Positions 1 to 8,484 of a stretch of 64,000 nt of DNA are shown here, one piece after another. The notes under the pieces were generated by a model that searched no databases, was not told where the DNA came from, and saw only the letters and a list, made by a program, of their open reading frames with translations. The stretch is from Amniculibacterium aquaticum (GTDB taxonomy: Bacteria; Bacteroidota; Bacteroidia; Flavobacteriales; Weeksellaceae). The stretch lies in contig NZ_REFA01000001.1 in the NCBI RefSeq assembly GCF_003852705.1, positions 186,001 through 250,000 of the forward strand, in the 5' to 3' direction. A program made the position numbers and the translations under genes. Each line of letters opens with the position of its first letter. Position 1 is the first letter of the stretch.

Positions 1-793
1 CGCCCAAAAGTTCCTGCATTTTTTGTCGGTACGGCTCATAATTGACCCCTCCGGTGATGATGAGTTGAAGGTTGGGGAAGAGTTCTTTTATTTTTTTACC
101 ATTCCTTTCGATGAGTTTTTCAAAATACATGATGAGCCAAGGCGGTATGCCCGAGATCAGGGTCATGTTTTCTTTTTCGGTTTCCTTTACGATCGTGTCC
201 ACTTTGGTCTCCCAATCATCAATGATGTTGGTTTCGTATTTTGGGAGTCTGTTTTTTTGTAAATACTGCGGGATGTGGTGGGCAACAATTCCGGAAAGTC
301 GTCCGGTTTTTATGTCGGCAATTTCCTCCAATTCTGGACTTCCCTGCAAGAAAATCATTTTCCCACACACAAAATCGGCGTTATTTTTTTGTGAAATATA
401 ATGGAAGATGGCACTTTGTGCGGCTTTTACCTGACAGTCGATGCCTTCTTTGGTTAGTGGGATGTACTTGGTGCCCGAAGTGGTGCCGGAAGTTTTTGCA
501 AAATATTCCGGTTTCTCGGGATACAAGATGTTTCGGTCTCCATGTTTTATTTTTTCAATGTACGGCTTCAGTCCTTCGTAGTCGGTGATGGGTACAGATT
601 TTTGAAAATCTTCTATGGTTTTTATTTGTCCAAATTGATGGGCAATGCCAAAGAGTGTTTTTTCGGATCTTTTCACCAAGTCCAACAAGAGTTGCTCTTG
701 CAATTGAACTCCGTTTTGTTTGAAGTTTTCACAATCGGAAAGGTGTTTTTTAGCCCAAACTTTGGCTGCTTTTTTCTTGAAGAATTTTAACAT
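1..793 (-). CDS. GH3 family protein, N-terminal part (runs off the window)
   Basis: Minus-strand reading frame, open from the ATG at 791-793 to the window edge (about 264 residues); the 3' half is missing. The translation begins MLKFFKKKAAKVWAKK and carries the ATP-binding signature AKTSGTTSGTKYIPLT at roughly residues 94-109, followed by LSGIVAHHIP and LISGIPPWLIMYFE, all typical of the GH3 auxin-responsive-promoter family. GH3 proteins belong to the acyl-adenylating superfamily; plant members conjugate acyl acids to amino acids. Bacterial members are common in Bacteroidota but their substrate is not established, so no reaction is assigned. A hairpin at 807-836 separates it from the small gene upstream. 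Confidence 0.85.
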   Translation of the reverse strand, partial: MLKFFKKKAAKVWAKKHLSDCENFKQNGVQLQEQLLLDLVKRSEKTLFGIAHQFGQIKTIEDFQKSVPITDYEGLKPYIEKIKHGDRNILYPEKPEYFAKTSGTTSGTKYIPLTKEGIDCQVKAAQSAIFHYISQKNNADFVCGKMIFLQGSPELEEIADIKTGRLSGIVAHHIPQYLQKNRLPKYETNIIDDWETKVDTIVKETEKENMTLISGIPPWLIMYFEKLIERNGKKIKELFPNLQLIITGGVNYEPYRQKMQELLG

Positions 794-806
794 GTAACAA
801 AATTAC

Positions 807-836
807 AAAAGCCTACAAAATAATCTGTAGGCTTTT
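807..836 (-). terminator. hairpin terminator after the small exported protein gene
   Basis: Near-perfect inverted repeat AAAAGCCTACA / TGTAGGCTTTT with an 8-nt loop and A/T-rich flanks. It lies just downstream (minus strand) of the gene at 863-1177 and 14 bp before the GH3 start, so it most likely ends the small gene's transcript. Confidence 0.65.
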
Positions 837-862
837 TGAGAAAAATGAAAAGTTATGATTTT

Positions 863-1177
863 TTATTTTTTGTGCTCTTTGTATCTTTTATCCGGAGTGC
901 CGTCTTTTTTCAAGTGCTTGTTTTCCTTGAATCGTTTGTCCACGGTGCCGTCTTTTTTAAGTTTGAGCCCTGTTTTGTTTGTCGACTCTTTAACTTTAGC
1001 AGCCTCTTTTTTAGCTGAAGTTTCTATTTTGGCTGCTTTTTTTTCAACTTTTTGTTTTTCAACTTTCAAAGCCTTTGTAGGAGGTGGGGTAGTAACGGTT
1101 GTTGCTGCCTGTGTGTGTTGTGCTTGTGCCAGTCCCAATCCTAAAATGATGGACATTGCAGTAAGAAATTTTTTCAT
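863..1177 (-). CDS. small exported basic protein with KKDGTxDKR repeats
   Basis: 104 residues from the ATG at 1175-1177. I prefer this start to one 21 codons further upstream because it begins with a clean signal peptide (MKKFLTAMSIILGLGLAQAQ). The mature part is Thr/Pro-rich and then very Lys-rich. It ends in two copies of a motif: LKKDGTVDKRFKENK and LKKDGTPDKRYKEHK. This resembles the PBCV-specific basic adaptor repeat (PF08789) as I remember it; that match is untested. Probably periplasmic or surface-associated. Function unknown. It is monocistronic, with a terminator hairpin downstream. Confidence 0.65.
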   Translation of the reverse strand: MKKFLTAMSIILGLGLAQAQHTQAATTVTTPPPTKALKVEKQKVEKKAAKIETSAKKEAAKVKESTNKTGLKLKKDGTVDKRFKENKHLKKDGTPDKRYKEHKK

Positions 1178-1386
1178 TATTTTATTATTTTGATGTTGTA
1201 AATGTAGGAAATATTTAAAATGGGCAAAATCTTTTTTCACAAATTAACCAATTTTTATAAATTCTTAAAATAAACTTAAGGTTGGCCCAAGAATCAGTCA
1301 CGATGAAGGAACATTAAGAGCTTAGAACATCTATAAAATTCCTTTCTAAATTCCGCTTACCCGTTTTTCATTCTTTGTATAATGTT

Positions 1387-1394
1387 TACCTTTG
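1387..1394 (+). promoter_or_regulatory. possible -7 box for mfd
   Basis: TAccTTTG fits the Bacteroidota -7 consensus TAnnTTTG and lies about 65 bp before the mfd start. No clear -33 element at standard spacing was found. Confidence 0.4.
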
Positions 1395-1459
1395 CTGAGC
1401 TCTAACGATTTCGGACTTTGTTCCCAAATCGTGTTTGGCGTTTATGCAAAATACAGTTT

Positions 1460-4400
1460 ATGTCTCTTAAAACCATCAACCAAACCCTAATCCCATCTTT
1501 GTTGAAACAAGGATTTGGACAGGAAATTTTTGATCTTTCCGAAAAAAATCAACATGTTTTTATTAAAGGAACGGCCGGATCCTTCTCCACAATTTTTGTT
1601 GCCGAACTTTTTCTTAGCTCAGGTTTGGATGTTCTTTTTGTTTTGGATGACAAAGAAACTGCGTTTTATGCCACAACAGAATTGGAAGAAATGTTGGGCG
1701 AGGATAAAGTCCTGTACTTCCCAGAAACTTTGGTACAGCCCTACCAAATCGAGAAAACCCAAAATGCCAATATCGTACTGAGAACAGAAGTCTTGAACCG
1801 ATTGAACACGGACAAAAACCCGAAAGTCATCGTAACTCATGCACTTGCACTTTCGGAAAAAGTGATTAAAAAAGAAGATTTTAAAGCCATCACGCATCAG
1901 ATAAAAGTGGGTGAGCGGTTGGATTTTGATTTCACGGAAGAATTGCTGCGCCAGTTTTCCTTCAATTTTGTAGATTTTGTCTCCCAACCTGGAGAGTTTT
2001 CCGTTCGTGGCGGTATTGTCGATGTCTTTTCCTATGCCAACGAAAAGCCGTACCGAATTTCTTTCTTTGGAAACGAGGTCGAAAGTATAAAAGAATTTGA
2101 CATAGAAACCCAACTGTCCATCCGTAAGGTTGATGGCTTTCAGCTGGTGTCCAATATGAATTATTCGGTGTCGGGATCCAAGATTTCGTTTCTGGACTTG
2201 ATGGACAAACGAAGCACCGTCGTTACCAAAAATGCCAAAGACAGCCTTAGGAAAATTAAAGACTATTTTGCCAAAGCCGAACAGAATTTTGCCGGACTTA
2301 GCGAGACCATCGCACACATCAGCCCCGAAGATTTGTTTGTTTCAGAATTTGTATTTTCCAACGGACTCAATTCGTTCAAGACCATCGATTTTGGGAACAG
2401 CCCGATTTTGGGTTTGCGACCTATAGAATTGGTGCTTCAGCAAAGTCCACAGCCGAGTTTTCATAAAAATTTCGAGTTTTTATTGGAGGATTTAACCCAG
2501 AAAAAACAACAAGGTTATCAAGTTTGGATTTCTTTTTCTTCCGAGAAACAAAAAGACCGATTGGAGTCCATTTTTAGAGAAATTGGAGGCGAAGATTTGG
2601 AAAGTTTTTGGGAGAACGATTTCGTTTCCGAACTGCATGAAGGTTTTGTTGATGCCAATCGTTTGATCTCCATTTACACCGATCATCAGATTTTTGACCG
2701 TTACCAACGCTTCAAGGCCAAAACGGCATTTGCCAAGTCCGAACACATCACTCTGAAAGATTTGGTCTCACTGAAAGTGGGCGATTACATTACCCATATC
2801 GACCATGGAATAGGCAAATTTATGGGTTTGGTAAAGGTGACCAACGATGGGAAAGTTCAGGAATGCTTCAAACTCAATTACAAAAATGGAGATCTACTCT
2901 ATGTCAGCATTCATGCTTTGCATAAAATTTCTAAATACAACGGCCCCGACGGAAAGGAAATTACCCTGTCAAAGCTGGGTTCGCCAGCGTGGAAGGCTCT
3001 GAAACAAAAAACCAAAGCCCGAGTAAAACAGTTGGCTTTCGACCTTATAAAACTATACGCCAAAAGAAAAACAGCCAAGGGCTTTCAGTACACTCCGGAT
3101 ACATATCTTCAAAATGAATTAGAAGCCAGTTTTATCTATGAAGATACTCCGGATCAGGAGAAGGCTACTTTTGATGTGAAAAAAGACATGGAGGCCGAAA
3201 CCGTAATGGATCGATTGATCTGTGGCGATGTGGGTTTTGGAAAGACAGAAGTTGCCATTCGTGCAGCTTTCAAAGCGGCAACCGACAGCAAGCAAGTGGC
3301 AATTTTGGTGCCGACCACCATTTTGGCATTTCAGCATTACCGAAGTTTTATGCAAAGACTCAAGGATTTTCCGGTGAACATATCTTACCTCAACCGTTTC
3401 CGTACAGCAAAACAGAAAAGTGAAACACTGAAGGGTTTGGCAGAGGGCAAAATTGATATCGTGATCGGAACCCATCAATTGGCTTCGGAGAAAGTGAAAT
3501 TCAAAGATTTGGGACTTTTGATTATTGATGAAGAACACAAATTCGGGGTTTCGGTAAAAGACAAACTGAAAACCATGAAATCCAATGTAGATACGCTGAC
3601 TTTGACCGCAACTCCCATTCCAAGGACATTGCAATTTTCATTGATGGGCGCTCGGGATTTGTCGGTTATTAAGACGCCACCACCCAACCGTCAGCCGGTG
3701 GATACGCAAGTGGTTGGTTTTGATGAAGAACTTCTGAGAGATGCCATTTCCTACGAACTGCAAAGGGATGGGCAAGTTTATTTCATCAACAATCGAATTG
3801 AAAACCTGAAGGATATTGCCGGGATCATCCAACGATTGGTTCCGGATGCCCGAGTGATCACTGGACATGGGCAATTGGAAGGAAAAGAGTTGGAAAAAAG
3901 AATTTTGGACTTTATGGATGGGAAGTACGATGTTTTGGTTTCTACAACGATTGTGGAAAGTGGGGTCGATGTCCCCAATGCCAATACCATTTTCATCAAC
4001 GATGCACAGAAATTTGGCATGGCCGACCTGCACCAAATGCGCGGTAGAGTAGGGCGAAGCAACAGAAAAGCATTTTGTTATCTGATCACTCCGCCTTACG
4101 ATATGGTTACTTCGGATGCTAGAAAAAGATTGGAGGCCATCGAGCAATTTTCGGATTTGGGATCGGGTTTTCAAATTGCAATGAAAGATTTAGAAATCCG
4201 TGGTGCCGGAGATCTTTTAGGGGCAGAGCAAAGTGGTTTCATCAACGAAATGGGCTTCGAGGCGTATCAGAAAATCATGCAAGAAGCCTTGGAGGAATTG
4301 CAAAACGATCAAGAATTTGAAGATTTGTTTGAAAATGAAGAGGAAAGGAAAAAATTATTCAAATCCACCAAGGAGGTCAACATCGATACCGATTTTGAAC

Positions 4401-4834
4401 TGATGTTACCCGATGCCTATGTGAGTTCCATAGAAGAGCGACTTTCCTTGTACCAAAAATTATCTGAACTGGGGAGTGCCCAAGAATTGAAAGATTTTGA
4501 AAATGAACTGATTGACAGATTTGGTGCATTGCCGGAGGAAGCCATTAATCTTTTGAAGTCGGTAGAGTTAAAATGGTGGGCTTCTGAGATAGGATTTGAT
4601 AAAATTGTGATGAAAAACGGCGTGTTTTTGGGGTACTTCCCGGATAATCCTCAGGATAAATTTTACCAAAGCGAAAAATTCCGTCACATTCTCAGTTATC
4701 TTACACAAAATCCTCAGGAGGCAGTACTCAAAGAAAAGAACAACCAACTGATGATGAGAAAAGAAAAAGTTGAAGATATTGAAGGGGTTAATATTTTATT
4801 GAGTAAAATTTTAATTTCAAAAAGCATTGGGTAG
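1460..4834 (+). CDS. mfd: transcription-repair coupling factor Mfd
   Basis: 1124 residues, normal length for Mfd. It is an ATP-dependent DNA translocase that displaces stalled RNA polymerase and recruits UvrA for strand-specific repair. Visible order: UvrB-like N-terminal region (GGIVDVFS); CarD-like RNA-polymerase interaction domain around residue 447 (DYITHIDHGIGKFMGL); helicase motor with Walker A GDVGFGKTEVA near 588, DEEH box (IIDEEHKFGV) near 688, TATPIPRTL and motif VI RGRVGRSNRKAFCYL; then a C-terminal TRCF domain. The ATG at 1460 (MSLKTINQ) is chosen over the longer frame from 1418, because the extra residues are not family-like. Single gene, with its own upstream region. Confidence 0.97.
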   Translation: MSLKTINQTLIPSLLKQGFGQEIFDLSEKNQHVFIKGTAGSFSTIFVAELFLSSGLDVLFVLDDKETAFYATTELEEMLGEDKVLYFPETLVQPYQIEKTQNANIVLRTEVLNRLNTDKNPKVIVTHALALSEKVIKKEDFKAITHQIKVGERLDFDFTEELLRQFSFNFVDFVSQPGEFSVRGGIVDVFSYANEKPYRISFFGNEVESIKEFDIETQLSIRKVDGFQLVSNMNYSVSGSKISFLDLMDKRSTVVTKNAKDSLRKIKDYFAKAEQNFAGLSETIAHISPEDLFVSEFVFSNGLNSFKTIDFGNSPILGLRPIELVLQQSPQPSFHKNFEFLLEDLTQKKQQGYQVWISFSSEKQKDRLESIFREIGGEDLESFWENDFVSELHEGFVDANRLISIYTDHQIFDRYQRFKAKTAFAKSEHITLKDLVSLKVGDYITHIDHGIGKFMGLVKVTNDGKVQECFKLNYKNGDLLYVSIHALHKISKYNGPDGKEITLSKLGSPAWKALKQKTKARVKQLAFDLIKLYAKRKTAKGFQYTPDTYLQNELEASFIYEDTPDQEKATFDVKKDMEAETVMDRLICGDVGFGKTEVAIRAAFKAATDSKQVAILVPTTILAFQHYRSFMQRLKDFPVNISYLNRFRTAKQKSETLKGLAEGKIDIVIGTHQLASEKVKFKDLGLLIIDEEHKFGVSVKDKLKTMKSNVDTLTLTATPIPRTLQFSLMGARDLSVIKTPPPNRQPVDTQVVGFDEELLRDAISYELQRDGQVYFINNRIENLKDIAGIIQRLVPDARVITGHGQLEGKELEKRILDFMDGKYDVLVSTTIVESGVDVPNANTIFINDAQKFGMADLHQMRGRVGRSNRKAFCYLITPPYDMVTSDARKRLEAIEQFSDLGSGFQIAMKDLEIRGAGDLLGAEQSGFINEMGFEAYQKIMQEALEELQNDQEFEDLFENEEERKKLFKSTKEVNIDTDFELMLPDAYVSSIEERLSLYQKLSELGSAQELKDFENELIDRFGALPEEAINLLKSVELKWWASEIGFDKIVMKNGVFLGYFPDNPQDKFYQSEKFRHILSYLTQNPQEAVLKEKNNQLMMRKEKVEDIEGVNILLSKILISKSIG

Positions 4835-4867
4835 TTGTGTGTTGTATGCAGTTTGTTATTTTTTAAT

Positions 4868-4875
4868 TAAATTTG
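4868..4875 (+). promoter_or_regulatory. -7 box upstream of the lipoprotein gene
   Basis: TAaaTTTG matches TAnnTTTG; a TTG lies about 23 bp upstream (4842-4844). It is 46 bp before the start codon of the gene at 4922. Confidence 0.45.
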
Positions 4876-4921
4876 TAAAGACTTTTTAGTTAAAAACACA
4901 AGAAACGAAACACATAAACCG

Positions 4922-5527
4922 ATGAAAAAGTATATTATTTTACTTGCAGCTGTTGCTTTGATAGGCTGTAAAAAAGAAGAAGCTAAAAAAGAAGGCGGTT
5001 TGGGACAGGCAATAGATCAAGTGTCATCTCTGAGTAAAATTGCAAGTTCAGCCGATGAACTGAGCAAACATATTGAAGAGTTAAGCAAATTGACGCCCAT
5101 TACCAACGACCAAATAAAGGCTATTTTCCCAGATGTTTTTATGGGAAATAAGCGAACAGAATACTCCTCCGGACAAGCGGCGATACTCCAAGTTTCTATG
5201 GGGGAAGCAAAGTATAAAAATTCCGACGGGCAAAAGTCAGTAGAAATTAAAATCACCGATGGAGCGGGTGTAGGGAGCAGTATTGTGACCGGTATCATGT
5301 TTACCCTGCAATCGGATATGGAAAAAGAAACCGAGACCGGTTTTGAAAAAGTAACTGAAATAAACGGGGTGAAAATGTTGGTGAAACAAGATACAAGCGG
5401 AGAAACCACCGATTCGAGCTTAAAGTTTTTGTATAAAAATCGTTATCTCATTGAAGTGGATGGCGATTATCCCGTTGATGAATTGTCACGATCCATTTCC
5501 GAAATCAAACTTTCTACCTTACCATAA
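4922..5527 (+). CDS. lipoprotein of unknown function
   Basis: 201 residues. The N-terminus MKKYIILLAAVALIGCKKEE is a lipoprotein signal with lipobox LIGC, so the mature protein should begin at Cys16 and be membrane anchored. A Lys/Glu-rich linker follows, then a mixed alpha/beta region with regularly spaced polar residues. No catalytic motif is recognised. It sits alone between mfd and the lipoprotein pair; the 150 bp after it contain no clear hairpin. I do not recognise the family. Confidence 0.75.
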   Translation: MKKYIILLAAVALIGCKKEEAKKEGGLGQAIDQVSSLSKIASSADELSKHIEELSKLTPITNDQIKAIFPDVFMGNKRTEYSSGQAAILQVSMGEAKYKNSDGQKSVEIKITDGAGVGSSIVTGIMFTLQSDMEKETETGFEKVTEINGVKMLVKQDTSGETTDSSLKFLYKNRYLIEVDGDYPVDELSRSISEIKLSTLP

Positions 5528-5649
5528 ATTGTTTATGTTGATGAATATATTTTGTTTTTCAATGATTTTTCGACTAATAAAATGATGTCTGTATTGTTAT
5601 TTGTTTTAATTATAGAGAGTAAAACACATTTTATTTTGGAAAATTAATT

Positions 5650-5657
5650 TATATTTG
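5650..5657 (+). promoter_or_regulatory. -7 box for the lipoprotein pair
   Basis: TAtaTTTG, 23 bp before the start codon at 5681; the transcript would have a short leader. A -33 element at 19-20 bp spacing is not obvious. Confidence 0.45.
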
Positions 5658-5680
5658 TCAAAATTTATAACAATTAGAAA

Positions 5681-6538
5681 ATGAAAAAAAATATATCTCT
5701 TTTTGCCGCTGCTGTTGTGATGTTCTCTGTGCAATCGTGCAGCAGATCTTCAGAAATAGATGGAAATCTTTTGAACGATATGGATGCCAATCAAGGTGGG
5801 CTAATCGGTAAAAGAGCGTTGTTTAGAGAGACGATGGTGGGAGATACCCTAACCTATTATTATACAGGATATAACCTAACCAGTGCAATCGGGACCAACG
5901 ATGCAACCCTTATTTCGTACAACGGAAATGCTATTGACAAAATTTCATTTAACGGTTTTGTAGGAAATAATATGGTGTCTTACACACAAAATTTCAACTA
6001 CGATAACAACGGTGTAATCAATACGGTGATCGAAAATAGAAATGTAACGCCGGCAGGTCAAGCAACTGCGATCAATATTAAATCTGAAATTACCGTTAAG
6101 TATAAAGCCGATAAATCCATTGACTCATTAATTGTGAAATCGGGTGAAGTGGTTGCAGGACAACCGTTTGAGTACAATGCGTATGCTCGTACTGCATTTA
6201 CTTATACCACAAATAAAAATGTAACCCAATTGGTGAAAAACCAAGGTGTGATTACGGCAGGACAATTTGTACCGTCCATCGTAAATACCACATATAAGTT
6301 TGAAAACTTCGACGATAAGAAAAGTCCTTATTCTTTAATTCCTTTTGCATACCTATTGTCACAAGCGATTGATGAAACGGGAAATGCATATAAGTTTTCT
6401 ACGAACAATCCTAAAAAGATGAGTTTCCAGACACACCTTATGCCTAATCCAACAGTGGTTACTACAGCCAATACTTATGATCCTCAGGATTATTTGGCAA
6501 CTTCATTTAATGTGTTTTTTCAGTACAAACCTTTTTAA
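5681..6538 (+). CDS. lipoprotein, beta-rich, first of a pair
   Basis: 285 residues. Signal MKKNISLFAAAVVMFSVQSC has lipobox VQSC. The mature chain is rich in Tyr, Asn and Thr, with repeating strand-like segments (ISFNGFVGNN, FNYDNNGVINTVIE, YYYTGYNLTSAI). These resemble the YD-repeat-like lipoproteins common in Chryseobacterium; that is a style match, not a family assignment. The next gene starts 9 bp downstream and encodes a similar protein, so the two are probably co-transcribed and paralogous. Function unknown; outer-membrane or surface location inferred. Confidence 0.7.
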   Translation: MKKNISLFAAAVVMFSVQSCSRSSEIDGNLLNDMDANQGGLIGKRALFRETMVGDTLTYYYTGYNLTSAIGTNDATLISYNGNAIDKISFNGFVGNNMVSYTQNFNYDNNGVINTVIENRNVTPAGQATAINIKSEITVKYKADKSIDSLIVKSGEVVAGQPFEYNAYARTAFTYTTNKNVTQLVKNQGVITAGQFVPSIVNTTYKFENFDDKKSPYSLIPFAYLLSQAIDETGNAYKFSTNNPKKMSFQTHLMPNPTVVTTANTYDPQDYLATSFNVFFQYKPF

Positions 6539-6547
6539 TAGTAAAAA

Positions 6548-7372
6548 ATGTTTAAAATAAATCTTCTATTGGGATTGGCCTCTTTGGGCTTAGTTTTATC
6601 GTGTAATTCATCAGGAGATGTTGTTGGGATGGACGAGATTGATCTTAACGGACCACACCAAATCATTCATAAGATATCAACAACCGGAAGCACCAATGTT
6701 TTAATCTATAACATGGGTGGGAATAAGTTTATTAAACTATCGGATACGGATAACAATATGCTTCAGCAGATTTCGTATAACAATAACAAAATATCCAACA
6801 TTACCGGCTTCTACAAAGATGCCAACAACGGTGGTGCTGTTACCAATTTTAATTTGAATTTTGTGTATTCCGGTACTGTATTAACCAGTTTGCAAGGAAC
6901 TGAAGAAACTGCAGGGACAACAAGCGATGTGGCAACAACCTTCACTTATACCAATGATAAATTAACCAAAACCTATACAACCCGAACCCAAACGGTCGCT
7001 GGAGTTGCAATTGTAAATTATGCTCAAAATGATTTGACCTATACGGGATACAACCTTTCTCAGTCGGTATTTACAACGGGAGTATTAAATGCCAATATTC
7101 CAATGCCGGGAGTTACGGTGACTACCACCTATTCGGGGTACGACTCTAAGGTGAGTTATCTTTACGGAATCCCAAAAGAATATGCGTATTACAGTACCTA
7201 TAATTCTTCGGGTGCCAACTATCTGTCTCCCAATAATGCAGGTTCTGTTGCAATTGAGGTGATGGGGCAGACTCAGACAAAAAATTATGCCTATACTTAT
7301 GGGACTGCATCCATGCCAACGGTAGCAACGGAAGGGACCGATATCATCAATTATACCTATCAACCTAACTAA
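6548..7372 (+). CDS. lipoprotein, beta-rich, second of a pair
   Basis: 274 residues with signal and lipobox (MFKINLLLGLASLGLVLSCN; VLSC). The body repeats short strand-turn elements such as QISYNNNKISNITGFY and FTYTNDKLTKTYTT, and a DLTYTGYNLSQSV segment like the TGYNL segment of its upstream neighbour. Nine bp separate the genes, so they form a two-gene operon ended by the hairpin at 7394-7425. No enzymatic motif seen; function unknown. Confidence 0.7.
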   Translation: MFKINLLLGLASLGLVLSCNSSGDVVGMDEIDLNGPHQIIHKISTTGSTNVLIYNMGGNKFIKLSDTDNNMLQQISYNNNKISNITGFYKDANNGGAVTNFNLNFVYSGTVLTSLQGTEETAGTTSDVATTFTYTNDKLTKTYTTRTQTVAGVAIVNYAQNDLTYTGYNLSQSVFTTGVLNANIPMPGVTVTTTYSGYDSKVSYLYGIPKEYAYYSTYNSSGANYLSPNNAGSVAIEVMGQTQTKNYAYTYGTASMPTVATEGTDIINYTYQPN

Positions 7373-7393
7373 AGTTGAATTTTAAAATTATAA

Positions 7394-7425
7394 AGAATCC
7401 CAAGCCGATAGGTTTGGGATTTTTT
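7394..7425 (+). terminator. intrinsic terminator of the lipoprotein pair
   Basis: Inverted repeat AATCCCAAgCC / GGtTTGGGATT with a 4-nt loop, followed by a T run. Its 3' arm contains the TTTG that can serve as the -33 element of pth. Confidence 0.8.
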
Positions 7426-7444
7426 GTGATTAAATCTATCTTTG
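7413..7444 (+). promoter_or_regulatory. promoter of pth
   Basis: -33 TTTG at 7413-7416, 20-bp spacer, -7 box TAtcTTTG at 7437-7444. The start codon follows 25 bp later. The -33 element lies within the stem of the preceding terminator. Confidence 0.6.
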
Positions 7445-7469
7445 CAATTATTTTTTATACAAGAAAATC

Positions 7470-8033
7470 GTGAAATATCTTATTGTAGGCCTAGGAAACA
7501 AAGGAGTCGAGTATGAAAATACCCGACACAACATCGGCTTCAAAGTGGCTGAAAAAATTGCTGAATCCCTAGAGGTTTCGTTCAGTTCCGCTAATTTTGG
7601 TTGGATGGCCGAAGGAAAATATAAAGGAAGAAAAGTTTTTGTCCTAAAACCGGACACCTACATGAATCTTAGTGGGAAAGCAGTGAAGTTTTGGATGCAA
7701 AAAGAAAACATTCCACTAGAAAATGTACTGATTGTCACCGATGATTTGGCACTTCCTTTTGGTACGCTTCGCCTTAAGATGAAAGGTTCTGATGCCGGTC
7801 ATAACGGGTTGAAAAACATTCAGGAGCAATTGCAAACACAAAATTATTCCAGGTTGAGGTTTGGGATTTCTGCAGATTTTTCCCAAGGAAAGCAAGTGGA
7901 TTATGTTTTGGGAGAATGGTCCGAAGAAGAAAATGAAAAACTGAAAGAACGAATAGAATTTTTTGCAAAAGCTTCTTTATCGTTCGTTTTTGCCGGTGTG
8001 CAGAACACGATGAATACTTTTAACGGTAAATGA
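7470..8033 (+). CDS. pth: peptidyl-tRNA hydrolase
   Basis: 187 residues, starting with GTG (7470) giving (M)KYLIVGLGNKGVEYENTRH. Pth cleaves the ester bond of peptidyl-tRNAs released from ribosomes and recycles the tRNA. Substrate-binding Asn10 and catalytic His20 are in the usual places. Further family motifs are YMNLSGKAV, VTDDLALPFG (Asp near 91) and GSDAGHNGL. It is monocistronic, with its own promoter, and ends at a strong hairpin shared with the convergent gene at 8093. Confidence 0.96.
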   Translation: MKYLIVGLGNKGVEYENTRHNIGFKVAEKIAESLEVSFSSANFGWMAEGKYKGRKVFVLKPDTYMNLSGKAVKFWMQKENIPLENVLIVTDDLALPFGTLRLKMKGSDAGHNGLKNIQEQLQTQNYSRLRFGISADFSQGKQVDYVLGEWSEEENEKLKERIEFFAKASLSFVFAGVQNTMNTFNGK

Positions 8034-8047
8034 CAAATGGGTAGTAT

Positions 8048-8089
8048 AAAAAAAATCGGAGGTAATGATGATTACTTCCGATTTTTTTT
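8048..8089. terminator. bidirectional terminator between pth and a convergent gene
   Basis: A-run, stem AATCGGAgGTAAT / ATTACtTCCGATT with a 4-nt loop, then a T-run. The symmetry lets it end transcripts from both sides. Confidence 0.8.
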
Positions 8090-8092
8090 AGA

Positions 8093-8335
8093 TTATTTAG
8101 CGTCCTTCCAATAATTGTTGGCCATGGCTATCGTTTGGAATTCTACCGCGATAACATGTGCCGATGCAATCAGCTGAGCCGTATCATTGGCATAGTCATT
8201 ACGCATTGCTTTTCTAGCTTCTGGATCTCTTTGTATGGCAGCAATGGATTTTCTAGACATTTTTATTGCCAATTCTCTGCCTTCTTGTGGGGTTTTGGTG
8301 ATGAGGCTTTTTAGCCAAATTTCTGTGTTTTCCAT
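8093..8335 (-). CDS. small uncharacterised protein
   Basis: 80 residues, MENTEIWLKSLITKTPQEGR... ending AMANNYWKDAK. It has no signal peptide or membrane segment and is probably mostly helical (many Ala, Lys, Glu and Ile; central KMSRKSIAAIQRDPEARK). Its stop lies 3 bp from the shared terminator, which supports a real gene. It reads as its own unit, with a palindromic element upstream (8401-8443). I do not recognise a family. Confidence 0.55.
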   Translation of the reverse strand: MENTEIWLKSLITKTPQEGRELAIKMSRKSIAAIQRDPEARKAMRNDYANDTAQLIASAHVIAVEFQTIAMANNYWKDAK

Positions 8336-8400
8336 ACTGTATTTTTATTTTGTTACTTATATTTTTATTCTGACTTTGCACCCCGACCTGAGTGGAGCTC

Positions 8401-8443
8401 TTTTATTTTTTTGTAAGGAAATTGTCTTGACAAAAAAATAAAA
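8401..8443. repeat. AT-rich inverted repeat with GC-rich shoulders
   Basis: Perfect 14-bp inverted repeat (TTTTATTTTTTTGT / ACAAAAAAATAAAA) with a 15-nt loop. It is flanked on the left by ACCTGAGTGGAGCTC and on the right by AGCGGGAACGGAGGGCG. From memory, similar shoulder sequences around A/T stems recur in intergenic regions of flavobacteria. It may be a dispersed palindromic element that also ends the carbonic anhydrase transcript or blocks readthrough. Confidence 0.5.
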
Positions 8444-8484
8444 AGCGGGAACGGAGGGCGGTAAAGGTGCCCAAATAAAAAAAA

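Noticed and set aside
4835-7372. The three lipoprotein genes as a SusD or T9SS substrate locus
   Set aside because: No SusC partner, no C-terminal sorting domain and no SusD motifs; they are left as lipoproteins of unknown function.
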